Source: Gammaproteobacteria bacterium (GTDB taxonomy: Bacteria > Pseudomonadota > Gammaproteobacteria > UBA9214). From it: a DNA stretch of 47,516 bases. Within the stretch, counting starts at the first letter, position 1, and every line of letters begins with the position of its first letter. Location: assembly GCA_029860045.1 (NCBI GenBank), contig JAOUBY010000008.1, positions 1 through 47,516 on the forward strand, read 5' to 3'. Below the pieces are notes generated by a model. That model ran no database searches. It was not told the DNA's origin and worked only from the letters and a program-made list of their open reading frames with translations. The translations under genes and the position numbers were made by a program. This document shows, piece by piece, positions 34,495 to 42,596 of this stretch.

Positions 34495-36303
34495 ATGAGT
34501 CCCTGTTTACGTACCCTCATTGGCCTGTCGGTCATTTTTCTGGCGAGCACAATTCCGGCGCATGCCGATACCGAACAATCCCCGATTGTGGTGACAGCCT
34601 CGCGCGTTGCCCAGACTGCGGATGAGACCCTGTCATTTGTAACTGTCATCACCCGCGAAGAAATCGAGCGCAGTGGTGCTCACGATATTGCTGATATTTT
34701 ACGCTTTCATGCCGGTCTGGATATCGGCAGGAACGGTGGACCGGGTCAGCAAACATCACTGTTTCTACGTGGCACGGACAGCAACCACACCTTGATATTG
34801 CTGGACGGCGTTCGCATCAACCCCGGCACCATTGGCGGCGCGCCATTGCAAATAATCAACCCTGAAATGATTGATCGCATCGAGATCGTGCGCGGCCCCA
34901 ACTCCACGCTCTATGGCTCGGATGCCATTGGCGGCGTTATCCAGATTTTTACGCGCAGGGCAGAAAAAGACCATGCGGTAAGCGCCACGCTTGGACACGG
35001 TGCCGATTCTGCAAAAGAGGCGGGCGTCTCTCTAAGCCACTCATCCGGAATATACAGTTTTGGAATAGATGCCAATTACCAGGAAACAGACGGCTTTCCT
35101 GCACGAACAGCATCAGGCATTGACCGGGGGCACGATAACGCATCAGCTAACGCGCATATCGGCATCAATACTGCCACTGCCGATATCGAGCTATCCCACT
35201 GGCAAGCGCGGGGCACAACAGAGTATCTTGATTTTTTCCTCACTCCGGTTTCACAGGATTTCACCAACTCTGTCAGTGCAGTTACCCTGCGTTCAACCAG
35301 CACCGGGAACTGGGTGCCTACTCTCAAACTCAGTCGCATGGAGGATGACATCCAGCAACAGGAGAGTCCCGATTTCGTGCGCACCCGCCGCAACATCCTG
35401 GACTGGCAGAATGATTTCTCATTTGAAGGCAACCACCTGCTGACTGCAGGACTGTATTTACTGAGAGAAAAAACGGACTCCCTGTCATTTGGCTCGGGGT
35501 TTTCCGAAGACACGGACGTCAATGCCGTATTTTTCCAGGACCAGATTGATCTGGCAGATCACCAGCTACGCGTCTCGACCCGGTATACGGACCATGAAAA
35601 TTCTGGCAGTAAAACCACATGGGGCATTGCCTACGGGTACAAATTCTCAAGCGAGTTGCGGCTGTTTGCCAACGCCGGTACCGCGTTCCGCGCGCCTGAT
35701 GCCACAGACCGCTTCGGTTTCGGCGGCAACCCGGCACTGAGCCCGGAAACTTCCAGGAATCTGGAACTGGGCCTGCAGAAGAACTGGGGGCAACAGCAAA
35801 AACTGCGACTGGCACTGTTTGATAACACGATCGATGACCTGATTGTTTTCAGCGACCCTGACGGATTCCTCGGCCCGGAACCCGGGATGAACGAGAATAT
35901 CGAGAAAGCCGGCATCCGCGGTCTGGAACTTGGCTACAGCCTCTCGATGGGAAAATACAGCGGCAGCATCGATGCAACCTGGCAAGACCCCGAGAACGAA
36001 AGCACAGGCAAACAGCTGGCGCGCCGTGCCAAACGCACAATCACCACCCGTATCGATTATGATGCAGGCAGGTACCAGGCCGGGCTGGAGTTCATTGCCA
36101 CCGGGAAGCGCCGTGATTCCGACTTCAGCAACACCGTGATGGGTGGTTACGGCCTGCTGAACCTGCATCTGCAAGCACCCGTGGGGAAACATTTCTCCAT
36201 CGACGGGAAACTGGAGAACGCGCTTGATAAACAATATGAGCTGGCGGACGGATTTGCCGTGCAAGACCGGGCAGTCTTCATAACGCTCCGTTATCAGGAT
36301 TAA
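34495..36303 (+). CDS. btuB: TonB-dependent vitamin B12 outer-membrane receptor
   Basis: A 602-residue TonB-dependent receptor. A signal peptide (to about residue 24, IPAHA) is followed by the TonB box region SPIVVTASR, a plug domain (ADILRFHAGLDIGRNGGPG, LFLRGTDSNHTLILLDGVRIN, GPNSTLYGSDAIGGVIQIFT) and a barrel ending in the aromatic strand AVFITLRYQD. The short length (E. coli BtuB about 590) and riboswitch support cobalamin as substrate. The ATG at 34495, with GGAG eight bases before, is preferred over an upstream TTG. Confidence 0.95.
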   Translation: MSPCLRTLIGLSVIFLASTIPAHADTEQSPIVVTASRVAQTADETLSFVTVITREEIERSGAHDIADILRFHAGLDIGRNGGPGQQTSLFLRGTDSNHTLILLDGVRINPGTIGGAPLQIINPEMIDRIEIVRGPNSTLYGSDAIGGVIQIFTRRAEKDHAVSATLGHGADSAKEAGVSLSHSSGIYSFGIDANYQETDGFPARTASGIDRGHDNASANAHIGINTATADIELSHWQARGTTEYLDFFLTPVSQDFTNSVSAVTLRSTSTGNWVPTLKLSRMEDDIQQQESPDFVRTRRNILDWQNDFSFEGNHLLTAGLYLLREKTDSLSFGSGFSEDTDVNAVFFQDQIDLADHQLRVSTRYTDHENSGSKTTWGIAYGYKFSSELRLFANAGTAFRAPDATDRFGFGGNPALSPETSRNLELGLQKNWGQQQKLRLALFDNTIDDLIVFSDPDGFLGPEPGMNENIEKAGIRGLELGYSLSMGKYSGSIDATWQDPENESTGKQLARRAKRTITTRIDYDAGRYQAGLEFIATGKRRDSDFSNTVMGGYGLLNLHLQAPVGKHFSIDGKLENALDKQYELADGFAVQDRAVFITLRYQD

Positions 36304-36320
36304 TTGGCTGGCAGACGAAC

Positions 36321-37025
36321 ATGCATAATATGAAGTCGGGTATGCGTTATTTTTTGTGCGCCTCTGTTGCGATTCATGCCGTATTTTTTATTGCTGCCCT
36401 GGACTACATGCCTGATGACGTAGCAGGCACCACTCCGACACTGTATTTGCATATCCCCGGAACATCCGAAAATTACGGCGCTGCAACGCAATTGGCAGAT
36501 GCGACCTATAGCGGGCATGACAAACCGCATAAACCGGCGTATGAATCCGAACAGGTTCTTGCACGTCCACAGGCCGCCACAACCCACAGGAAGACAGCTG
36601 TTCCAGGGGGAGCAGTCAGTCAGAAAGCATCCCTTCGCCAGCCATCCCGGGATAAACAGGAAAAGAACAAACCAGGCGACAGCCCCCCCAGGCAGGCGCA
36701 GGCAGCGCCACAGACGTCAACATCCACAGCCGCTAACACGGCAATAAGCAATTCAGTCAAGAAACAGATTTCCGCCCGTTTCAACTACCCGCTACTGGCG
36801 CGCAAACGTGGCTGGGAAGGTGATGTTGTGCTTGAACTGAGACTTGAGGCTGATGGGCGCATGTCAAACGTCAGGATTGCAGAGTCATCGGGTTACACCT
36901 TGCTTGACCGGGCCGCACTCAAGTCTGCACGGGCTGTCGGGGCCACGCCCGGGATAACGCAGTGGCTTGCAGGTCGTCATATGGATATCCTGATACCCGT
37001 TTATTACCGCCTGGTCGACAGCTGA
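36321..37025 (+). CDS. tonB: TonB-family energy transducer
   Basis: A 234-residue protein with an N-terminal helix (about residues 10-27), a long polar linker rich in Ala, Gln, Thr and Lys rather than Pro, and a C-terminal TonB domain (YPLLARKRGWEGDVVLELRL, VRIAESSGYTLLDRAAL). It lies 17 bases after btuB and one base before the adenosyltransferase gene, so it appears dedicated to B12 import. No exbB/exbD is present; those must be encoded elsewhere. Confidence 0.88.
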   Translation: MHNMKSGMRYFLCASVAIHAVFFIAALDYMPDDVAGTTPTLYLHIPGTSENYGAATQLADATYSGHDKPHKPAYESEQVLARPQAATTHRKTAVPGGAVSQKASLRQPSRDKQEKNKPGDSPPRQAQAAPQTSTSTAANTAISNSVKKQISARFNYPLLARKRGWEGDVVLELRLEADGRMSNVRIAESSGYTLLDRAALKSARAVGATPGITQWLAGRHMDILIPVYYRLVDS

Positions 37026-37026
37026 C

Positions 37027-37575
37027 ATGGGTAACCGACTGTCGAAGATCTACACGCGCACCGGAGACGATGGCAACACCGGACTCGGTGATGGCTCACG
37101 TACGGCCAAGGATGACGACCGCATCGAGGCTATCGGCAGCGTGGATGAACTGAATTGCGCCATCGGCCTGCTGCTTTGCGAACAACTGCCTGATGATATC
37201 CGGACCTGTTTACTGGATATCCAGCACTGCCTGTTTGATATCGGCGGTGAACTGAGCATTCCAGGTCATATCCTGGTGACCGATGACGGAGTGGGCCTGC
37301 TGGAAACCATCCTCGACAAACTCAACGAAAACCTGCCGGCATTGAAGGACTTTATTCTTCCCGGGGGGACAACGGCGGCGGCGCAGTGCCACCAGGCACG
37401 TGCTGTATGCCGGCGCGCCGAGCGCCGGGTCTGTACGCTGGGCAGATCCGCCGAGGTCAATGCCGCCAGCGCCCGTTACCTGAATCGCCTGTCTGATCTG
37501 CTGTTTGTCATGGCGCGTCATCTGAACAAACAGGCCGGGGTGGCGGATGTGTTGTGGGAACACGACCGTAAATAA
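37027..37575 (+). CDS. Cob(I)alamin adenosyltransferase, PduO type
   Basis: A 182-residue PduO-type ATP:corrinoid adenosyltransferase making adenosylcobalamin. Conserved motifs are KIYTRTGDDGNTGLGDGSR (ATP binding), SVDELNCAIGLL and RLSDLLFVMAR. It is the last gene of the riboswitch operon, starting one base after the tonB stop, so import and activation of B12 are co-regulated. Confidence 0.95.
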   Translation: MGNRLSKIYTRTGDDGNTGLGDGSRTAKDDDRIEAIGSVDELNCAIGLLLCEQLPDDIRTCLLDIQHCLFDIGGELSIPGHILVTDDGVGLLETILDKLNENLPALKDFILPGGTTAAAQCHQARAVCRRAERRVCTLGRSAEVNAASARYLNRLSDLLFVMARHLNKQAGVADVLWEHDRK

Positions 37576-37577
37576 TA

Positions 37578-37685
37578 ATCGCGCCTGCAAGGCGCTCCTA
37601 CAACAATCAGATAAGCCTGCAGAAGCGCCTTGCAGGCGCGATATTTTTATCGGGGAAAAGATCGCGGATTAGATCCGCTCCTACA
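37578..37685. repeat. REP-like palindromic cluster A
   Basis: A 19-bp perfect inverted repeat, ATCGCGCCTGCAAGGCGCT (37578-37596) with its complement at 37624-37642, is followed by a third unit TCGCGGATTAGATCCGCTCCTACA (37662-37685, in two parts: TCGCGGATTAG and ATCCGCTCCTACA). The units share the core CGCTCCTACA/TCGCG with cluster B at 42.5 kb. The last unit overlaps the btuF stop codon. The structure resembles Pseudomonas REP elements and may also terminate both convergent transcripts. Confidence 0.85.
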
Positions 37686-38604
37686 TTGTACCTCCCCGCA
37701 CCCTGTCCAGAACGCCACACAGCTGCTCTGCACCTTCCAGTATGCGCGGCGTGTGGCGCACCAGCAGCTCACGTTCTACCACATACAGGTGGCGATTACG
37801 TACGGCCTGCAATTGCGACCAGCGTTGCCAGGGGGCCAGCGCAGCCTCGCGACCCGCAACCTGCCCCGCCACGACAATCACCTGTGGATCACGTGCCAGC
37901 ACCGCTTCAACTCCGATCTGCGGCGCCAGTTCCGGTAGATCGGAGAATACGTTGTGTCCGCCACACAGGCGGATAGCGGCACTGATCAGGTGGCCACCGT
38001 TCACCGTCATCAGCGGTCGCTCCCATATCTGGTAGTACACGCTGACCGTTTCGCTTGCGGCATGGGCCTGTTGCAGCGCTGCGTAACGCCGGTTAAATGC
38101 AGCAATCTGTGGCTGCGCTGCCGGCTCCGTGCCGGCAAGCCGCGCAAGTTTCAGAATGGTGGCGGGAATATCATCGATCCGGCGCGGCTCGGAAACAAAC
38201 AGTGCCAGCCCGAGTGAACGCAGGCGTTCAAGCTGCACGGCCGGGTTACCACTCTGCCAGCCAATCACCAGGTCCGGTTGCAGTGCAACAATCGCCTCAG
38301 CATCCAGCCCACCGCCGCCACCGATACGCGGGAGCTGGCGCGCCTGCTCCGGAAAATCGCTGTATTCCGACACACCGACCACGAAACGACCCGCACCGGC
38401 AGCAAACAACAGTTCGGTAATATGGGGTGCGAGACTGACAATGCGATGCGCCGGTCGTTCCAGCACCAGCAACTGTCCGGCATCATCGGTAACCCTCACA
38501 TCCGCATGCACCGCGCCCGATACCAGGAAAACCAGTGCCAGCAGGAGTCTTTTATCACGGGGAAAACAGCCACTGAGAACAGCAATGATATTTGGGAGTG
38601 TCAT
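37681..38604 (-). CDS. btuF: Periplasmic cobalamin-binding protein BtuF
   Basis: A 307-residue periplasmic binding protein of cluster A-III. A signal-type N-terminus (LLLALVFLVSGAVHA) is followed by the BtuF fold (RIVSLAPHITELLFAAGAG, VGVSEYSDFPEQA, LPRIGGGGGLDAEAIVAL). The ATG at 38604 follows AGGAAATA; the frame to 38664 has no ribosome site. It is convergent with the riboswitch operon and has no riboswitch of its own in the 114 bases to the next gene. A REP unit covers its stop. Confidence 0.9.
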   Translation of the reverse strand: MTLPNIIAVLSGCFPRDKRLLLALVFLVSGAVHADVRVTDDAGQLLVLERPAHRIVSLAPHITELLFAAGAGRFVVGVSEYSDFPEQARQLPRIGGGGGLDAEAIVALQPDLVIGWQSGNPAVQLERLRSLGLALFVSEPRRIDDIPATILKLARLAGTEPAAQPQIAAFNRRYAALQQAHAASETVSVYYQIWERPLMTVNGGHLISAAIRLCGGHNVFSDLPELAPQIGVEAVLARDPQVIVVAGQVAGREAALAPWQRWSQLQAVRNRHLYVVERELLVRHTPRILEGAEQLCGVLDRVRGGTM

Positions 38605-38718
38605 TATTTCCTGCCCGACCCGATGCGTTGCCTTGCGCCCTGATACTGGCGGCGAAGACGTCATGACTATGCAGTATAATCGCGCCGGTTATTATCCAAA
38701 ACAAAAAAGAGCGGCCAC

Positions 38719-39489
38719 ATGAAATCACCCATCATTGTTATCGGTATCGGCGAAATGGGCAGCGTATTCGCCCGCGCCTTGCTGCGTGCCGGGTACCCGG
38801 TCTACCCGGTAACCCGCGACCTGGACATGGACGAGGTTGCCAGGCAGATACCGGCACCCGAAATGGTACTGGTCGCGGTTGCCGAAAATACCCTGAACAC
38901 GGTCCTCGAGCATTTACCGCCGGCCTGGCATGGCCGCGTCGCACTGCTGCAGAACGAACTGCTGCCGGCGGACTGGGAGCGCTTCGGCCTGACCCGGCCA
39001 ACGGTCATCTCGGTCTGGTTCGAGAAAAAGAAAGGCCAGGATGTGAAAGTACTGGTTCCTTCACCCGCGTTTGGCCCACATGCGCAATTACTGGCGGACA
39101 GTCTTGGCTCGCTCGGTATTCCGGCACGCGTACTGGAAAACGAGGCCGAACTGCTGTTCGAACTGGTGGTAAAGAATGTCTATATTGTCACGGTCAATTG
39201 CGCCGGGCTGGTCACCGGCGGCACCGTCAGCACGTTATGGAGCCAGCACCGCGAGTTTGCCGAAGGCGTAGCACGCGAAGTCATAGCACTACAGCAGGCA
39301 CTGACCGGCCAGGTATTTGATGCCGACACCCTGATCAAGGCCATGCTGGCAGCATTCGACGGGGACCCCGATCACGTCTGCACCGGGCGTAGCGCACCGG
39401 CACGCCTGGCGCGCGCACTGCAGCAGGCCGATGCCGCCGGGCTCGAGGTGCCACACCTGAGAGAGATCGCAAGCAGGCAGCAGGACTGA
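38719..39489 (+). CDS. PanE/ApbA-like NAD(P)-binding reductase
   Basis: A 256-residue protein with an N-terminal Rossmann motif GIGEMGSVFARALLRAG and a ketopantoate-reductase-like C-terminal helical domain (VVKNVYIVTVNCAGLVTGG). It lacks the tight PanE signature around the catalytic lysine that I can identify with certainty, though VVKNVY supplies a candidate lysine. The substrate is therefore unassigned. It is divergent from btuF. Confidence 0.75.
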   Translation: MKSPIIVIGIGEMGSVFARALLRAGYPVYPVTRDLDMDEVARQIPAPEMVLVAVAENTLNTVLEHLPPAWHGRVALLQNELLPADWERFGLTRPTVISVWFEKKKGQDVKVLVPSPAFGPHAQLLADSLGSLGIPARVLENEAELLFELVVKNVYIVTVNCAGLVTGGTVSTLWSQHREFAEGVAREVIALQQALTGQVFDADTLIKAMLAAFDGDPDHVCTGRSAPARLARALQQADAAGLEVPHLREIASRQQD

Positions 39490-39550
39490 TGTCACTGCGC
39501 AACGGGTAGACCCTGTTACCGGGCGACTGCCACATGCTGATTGATAGCCA

Positions 39551-40444
39551 CTACCCCCACAACCACGCTGCACCGCGCACGCCGCTGGAGTCACCGTGTC
39601 CGGCAGGAAGCAATCGTGTGTCAACCCGGTCGGAGAACACGTAATCACCCCAGCGTTGCGGCACCGCCTGGTAGAGAAATTCGACGTTGGACATACCACC
39701 ACCCAGCACAATGACGTCCGGATCAATGATATTGATCACGCCGGCGAGCGCACGCGCCATGCGATCTGCGTAACGCTCCAGTGTCTCACTTGCGTCCTGT
39801 TTTCCATGCTTCGCCGCAGCTGCAAGCGTTACGGCATCAGCATGTTCACCGCTAGTCTCCAGGTGATCACGCGCAAGCCCGGGACCGGACAGCCAGGTCT
39901 CGATGCAACCACTTTTCCCGCAATAACATTGCGCACCGGGTAACTCACCCGGCTGCGGCCATGGCAACGGGTTGTGCCCCCACTCTCCCGCAATCCCGTT
40001 AGGACCGGACAGCAGCTTGCCATCGACCACGACGCCGGCACCGGTACCGGTGCCGACGATGACACCGAACACGCTGCGGACCCCGGCGGCGGCGCCATCG
40101 GTCGCCTCGGACAGGGCAAAGCAGTCGGCGTCATTGGCAAAGCGCAATGATCGCTGCATCTGCTGCTCAAGGTCTGCATGCAGCGGCTGGCCGTTGAGAC
40201 AAACCGAGTTGGAATTCTTAACCAGCCCGGTGGCACGTGACTGCGTCCCCGGCATGCCAATCCCGACACTGCACTGCTTGCCAGCAAGCTGCTCCAGCTG
40301 CAACACCAGCCCATGAACCGCCAACAGCGTCGCGCGATAATCACCCTGCGGGGTTGGTACCCGTTCCCGCGCCCGGACATTGCCATCACGATCCAGCAAG
40401 ATGCCCTCGATCTTGCTGCCACCCAGGTCAATGCCAATCCGCAT
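39551..40444 (-). CDS. mak: ROK family sugar kinase (manno(fructo)kinase-like)
   Basis: A 297-residue ROK kinase. The phosphate loop is GIDLGGSKIEG, and the zinc motif is GEWGHNPLPW followed by CYCGKSGCIET. VLGGGMSNV and HGDSSGVRGAAWLW closely match E. coli Mak. It should phosphorylate fructose, mannose or glucose; N-acetylglucosamine is an alternative. It starts five bases after the phosphatase stop, so ampD / phosphatase / kinase form one leftward transcript. Confidence 0.88.
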   Translation of the reverse strand: MRIGIDLGGSKIEGILLDRDGNVRARERVPTPQGDYRATLLAVHGLVLQLEQLAGKQCSVGIGMPGTQSRATGLVKNSNSVCLNGQPLHADLEQQMQRSLRFANDADCFALSEATDGAAAGVRSVFGVIVGTGTGAGVVVDGKLLSGPNGIAGEWGHNPLPWPQPGELPGAQCYCGKSGCIETWLSGPGLARDHLETSGEHADAVTLAAAAKHGKQDASETLERYADRMARALAGVINIIDPDVIVLGGGMSNVEFLYQAVPQRWGDYVFSDRVDTRLLPAGHGDSSGVRGAAWLWG

Positions 40445-40449
40445 ACCAG

Positions 40450-41055
40450 TCAGGTCACGCCATGCGCAAGCAGGGAAAAACCGCGCTGGCTGTCAGTACG
40501 CAGGCGAGTGATGCCGGCGTTGGCCACATGGATACGATACATGGCCGCCGGTGGCATATTCAGCACCCCGGCAATGATCGCGCGTATCACACCGGCATGC
40601 GCAACCACCAGTACGGACTGACCGGCATAACGCTCGACCATCCGGCCGAAAGCATCATTGACCCGGCTGACAAATGCCTCCAGCGGCTCCGCACCGGGCG
40701 GGCGATGCGCGACCGGGTCCGTCAGGAACCGTGCCACCTGCCCCGGGTCGAGCTGCTCAAGCTCGGCACGTGTCCTGCCCTCCCATGCACCGAAACCGAC
40801 CTCCGCAAAACCTGTCTCACTATGCAAAGGGATGCCGTGCCGCTTTGCCAGTTCACTGGCAAATGCATGGCAACGTATAAGTGGCGAACTCACGATCTGC
40901 TGCCAGGACGCGCTCCCGTCAAGCGCTGACCACATTTGCTGCCAACCCTGTTCGCTGAGTTCATCATCCTGCTGCCCCCGGTAGCGACTGCCACCCACCG
41001 GCTCACCATGTCGCAGCAGGTCAATGACGGTTTCCGTAGTGCAGGCGTCAGGCAT
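40450..41055 (-). CDS. Histidine phosphatase family protein (CobC/GpmB-like)
   Basis: A 201-residue phosphoglycerate-mutase-like phosphatase. The phosphohistidine is in LLRHGEPVGG; SPLIRCHAFA, EVGFGAWEG and VVAHAGVIRAI complete the active site. The layout matches alpha-ribazole phosphatase CobC, which would suit the B12 genes 4 kb away, but other substrates are equally possible. The ATG at 41055 lies inside the ampD end (8-base overlap). The longer frame to 41277 is the shadow of ampD. Confidence 0.85.
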   Translation of the reverse strand: MPDACTTETVIDLLRHGEPVGGSRYRGQQDDELSEQGWQQMWSALDGSASWQQIVSSPLIRCHAFASELAKRHGIPLHSETGFAEVGFGAWEGRTRAELEQLDPGQVARFLTDPVAHRPPGAEPLEAFVSRVNDAFGRMVERYAGQSVLVVAHAGVIRAIIAGVLNMPPAAMYRIHVANAGITRLRTDSQRGFSLLAHGVT

Positions 41056-41608
41056 GCCTCTGTCCCAGCCGGGCCCGAAAGGCCTGCCAGTCGAATGCCG
41101 GCCCGGGATCGGTCTTGCGCCCCGGCGCAATATCGCAGTGCCCGGCAACATCCTCAAGCGACAGGCCGGGCCAGGCACTGACCAGTAACTGCACAACCTC
41201 GGTGAGGCGCTCATACTGGACTGGCGTATACGGCACATCGTCCTCGCCTTCGAGTTCGATACCGATCGAGTAATCATTGCAGGCCGTACGCCCGTGGTAA
41301 CAGGACTGGCCGGCGTGCCAGGCCCGCTTATTGAACGGCACGTATTGCACCAGTTCGCCGTCGCGCCGGATCAGCAGGTGACTGGATACCTCGAGGTGGG
41401 CAATATCTGCAAAATACGGATGCTCCCCGGGGTCAAGGGTATTGGTAAACAGGCGGTCAATCTCGCCCCCTCCGTAATGACCCGGCGGCAGGCTGATACC
41501 ATGGATGACGATCAACTCGATCGCACCTGCTTGCGGGCGCTCATCGCAATTCGGGGATGGCACCTGGCGCGCATCCAGCAAGTAGTTTCCGGTAGCATCA
41601 AATTTCAC
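41048..41608 (-). CDS. ampD: 1,6-anhydro-N-acetylmuramyl-L-alanine amidase AmpD
   Basis: A 186-residue cytoplasmic zinc amidase that removes the peptide from anhydro-muropeptides during wall recycling and so affects AmpC induction. Zinc ligands lie in LIVIHGISLP and AGHCDIAPGRKTDPGPAFDW, and AWHAGQSCYHGRTACND matches the family. The start is GTG at 41608. It overlaps the phosphatase gene by eight bases. Confidence 0.96.
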   Translation of the reverse strand: MKFDATGNYLLDARQVPSPNCDERPQAGAIELIVIHGISLPPGHYGGGEIDRLFTNTLDPGEHPYFADIAHLEVSSHLLIRRDGELVQYVPFNKRAWHAGQSCYHGRTACNDYSIGIELEGEDDVPYTPVQYERLTEVVQLLVSAWPGLSLEDVAGHCDIAPGRKTDPGPAFDWQAFRARLGQRHA

Positions 41609-41710
41609 GGCAGTGCCAGCTCATGTTTCATAGTCGGGTCTCCAAATATACCCCCTCTTTCTCCGAATGGAATGCCAATCACCTTGTTTTATATATTGTT
41701 ATCAGCCAAT

Positions 41711-41741
41711 TTGCCATACGCACACCCGGATCGGCTAGAAT
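41711..41741 (+). promoter_or_regulatory. Possible promoter of the SH3-domain gene
   Basis: TTGCCA (41711-41716) and TAGAAT (41736-41741) are 19 bases apart, slightly longer than optimal, and lie 36 bases before the GTG start. Confidence 0.3.
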
Positions 41742-41776
41742 AGCCACCGTCATATTTTTCCCATACCGGAGCTGTT

Positions 41777-42445
41777 GTGAAAAACCTGATTATTCTCGCA
41801 GGCCTGTTTCTGGCCCTGACCGGCAATGCCCTGGCAGAAACCCGCTATGTCAGCGATAAACTCGAAATTACCATGCGCAGCGGCAAGGGTAACAGCTACA
41901 GCATCACCCGCATGCTGGGCAGCGGCACCCAGGTCGAGGTGCTTGAGATAGACAAGTCCAAGGGTTATTCCAGGGTGCGCACCAAGAGCGGCAAGGAAGG
42001 CTGGGTACTGTCCCGCTACCTGATGAGAAGCCAGGCCGCGCGTGACCGGCTTGCCGCCGCCGAGAAGAAGCTGGCCGAACTGGAACTGGAGAAGCGCAAG
42101 CTGGAAACCACCATGACGGCGCTCAGCGATGAAAAGAACACACTCAACAGCAAACTCAGTTCGCTGGACGGAGAAAGCCGCAAGGTCAGTCAGGAGCTGA
42201 CCGAGATCAGGCGCACCGCATCCAGCGCACTGGCAATCGACTCCGAGAACAAGGAACTGAAAGGCCGCGTTGTATCACTCGAGCGCGAACTGCAGACCGT
42301 GCAGCAGGAAAACGAAGGATTAAAAGACCGCACCGCACGTGACTGGTTCATGGTCGGCGCCGCCGTGGTACTGCTTGGCATCATCGTCGGCCTGATCATT
42401 CCGCGCATCCGCCTGCGCAAGAAATCGAGCTGGGATACGTTCTGA
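41777..42445 (+). CDS. ygiM: SH3-domain coiled-coil membrane protein (YgiM/TIGR04211 type)
   Basis: A 222-residue exported and membrane-anchored protein. A signal peptide (to NALA-ETRY), a bacterial SH3 domain (ITMRSGKGNSYSITRML ... GWVLSRYLM, residues about 25-90), a long coiled coil (95-185) and a C-terminal helix (MVGAAVVLLGIIVGLIIP) with a basic cytoplasmic tail are visible. SH3 domains of this kind are thought to bind peptidoglycan. CCGGAG precedes the GTG start. Confidence 0.9.
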   Translation: MKNLIILAGLFLALTGNALAETRYVSDKLEITMRSGKGNSYSITRMLGSGTQVEVLEIDKSKGYSRVRTKSGKEGWVLSRYLMRSQAARDRLAAAEKKLAELELEKRKLETTMTALSDEKNTLNSKLSSLDGESRKVSQELTEIRRTASSALAIDSENKELKGRVVSLERELQTVQQENEGLKDRTARDWFMVGAAVVLLGIIVGLIIPRIRLRKKSSWDTF

Positions 42446-42465
42446 CGTACGCAATCAGGCAAGAC

Positions 42466-42571
42466 CTGCAGGAGCGCCTTGCAGGCGCGATAAATCTACC
42501 AGTGTAGGAGCGCATCTCATCCGCGACCAGGGTTAACGATCTGCATATCGCGCATGAGATGCGCTCCTACA
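42466..42571. repeat. REP-like palindromic cluster B
   Basis: Three units with the core GGAGCG...CGCGA occur in 106 bases: GCAGGAGCGCCTTGCAGG with CGCGAT (42468-42491), TGTAGGAGCGCATCTCATC with CGCGA (42503-42526) and the inverted copy TCGCGCATGAGATGCGCTCC with TACA (42548-42571). Units two and three differ by one base when inverted. The cluster lies between convergent ygiM and ilvD and shares its core with cluster A. Confidence 0.85.
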
Positions 42572-42596
42572 GGTAAATAGATATGCCGCGCCCGGG

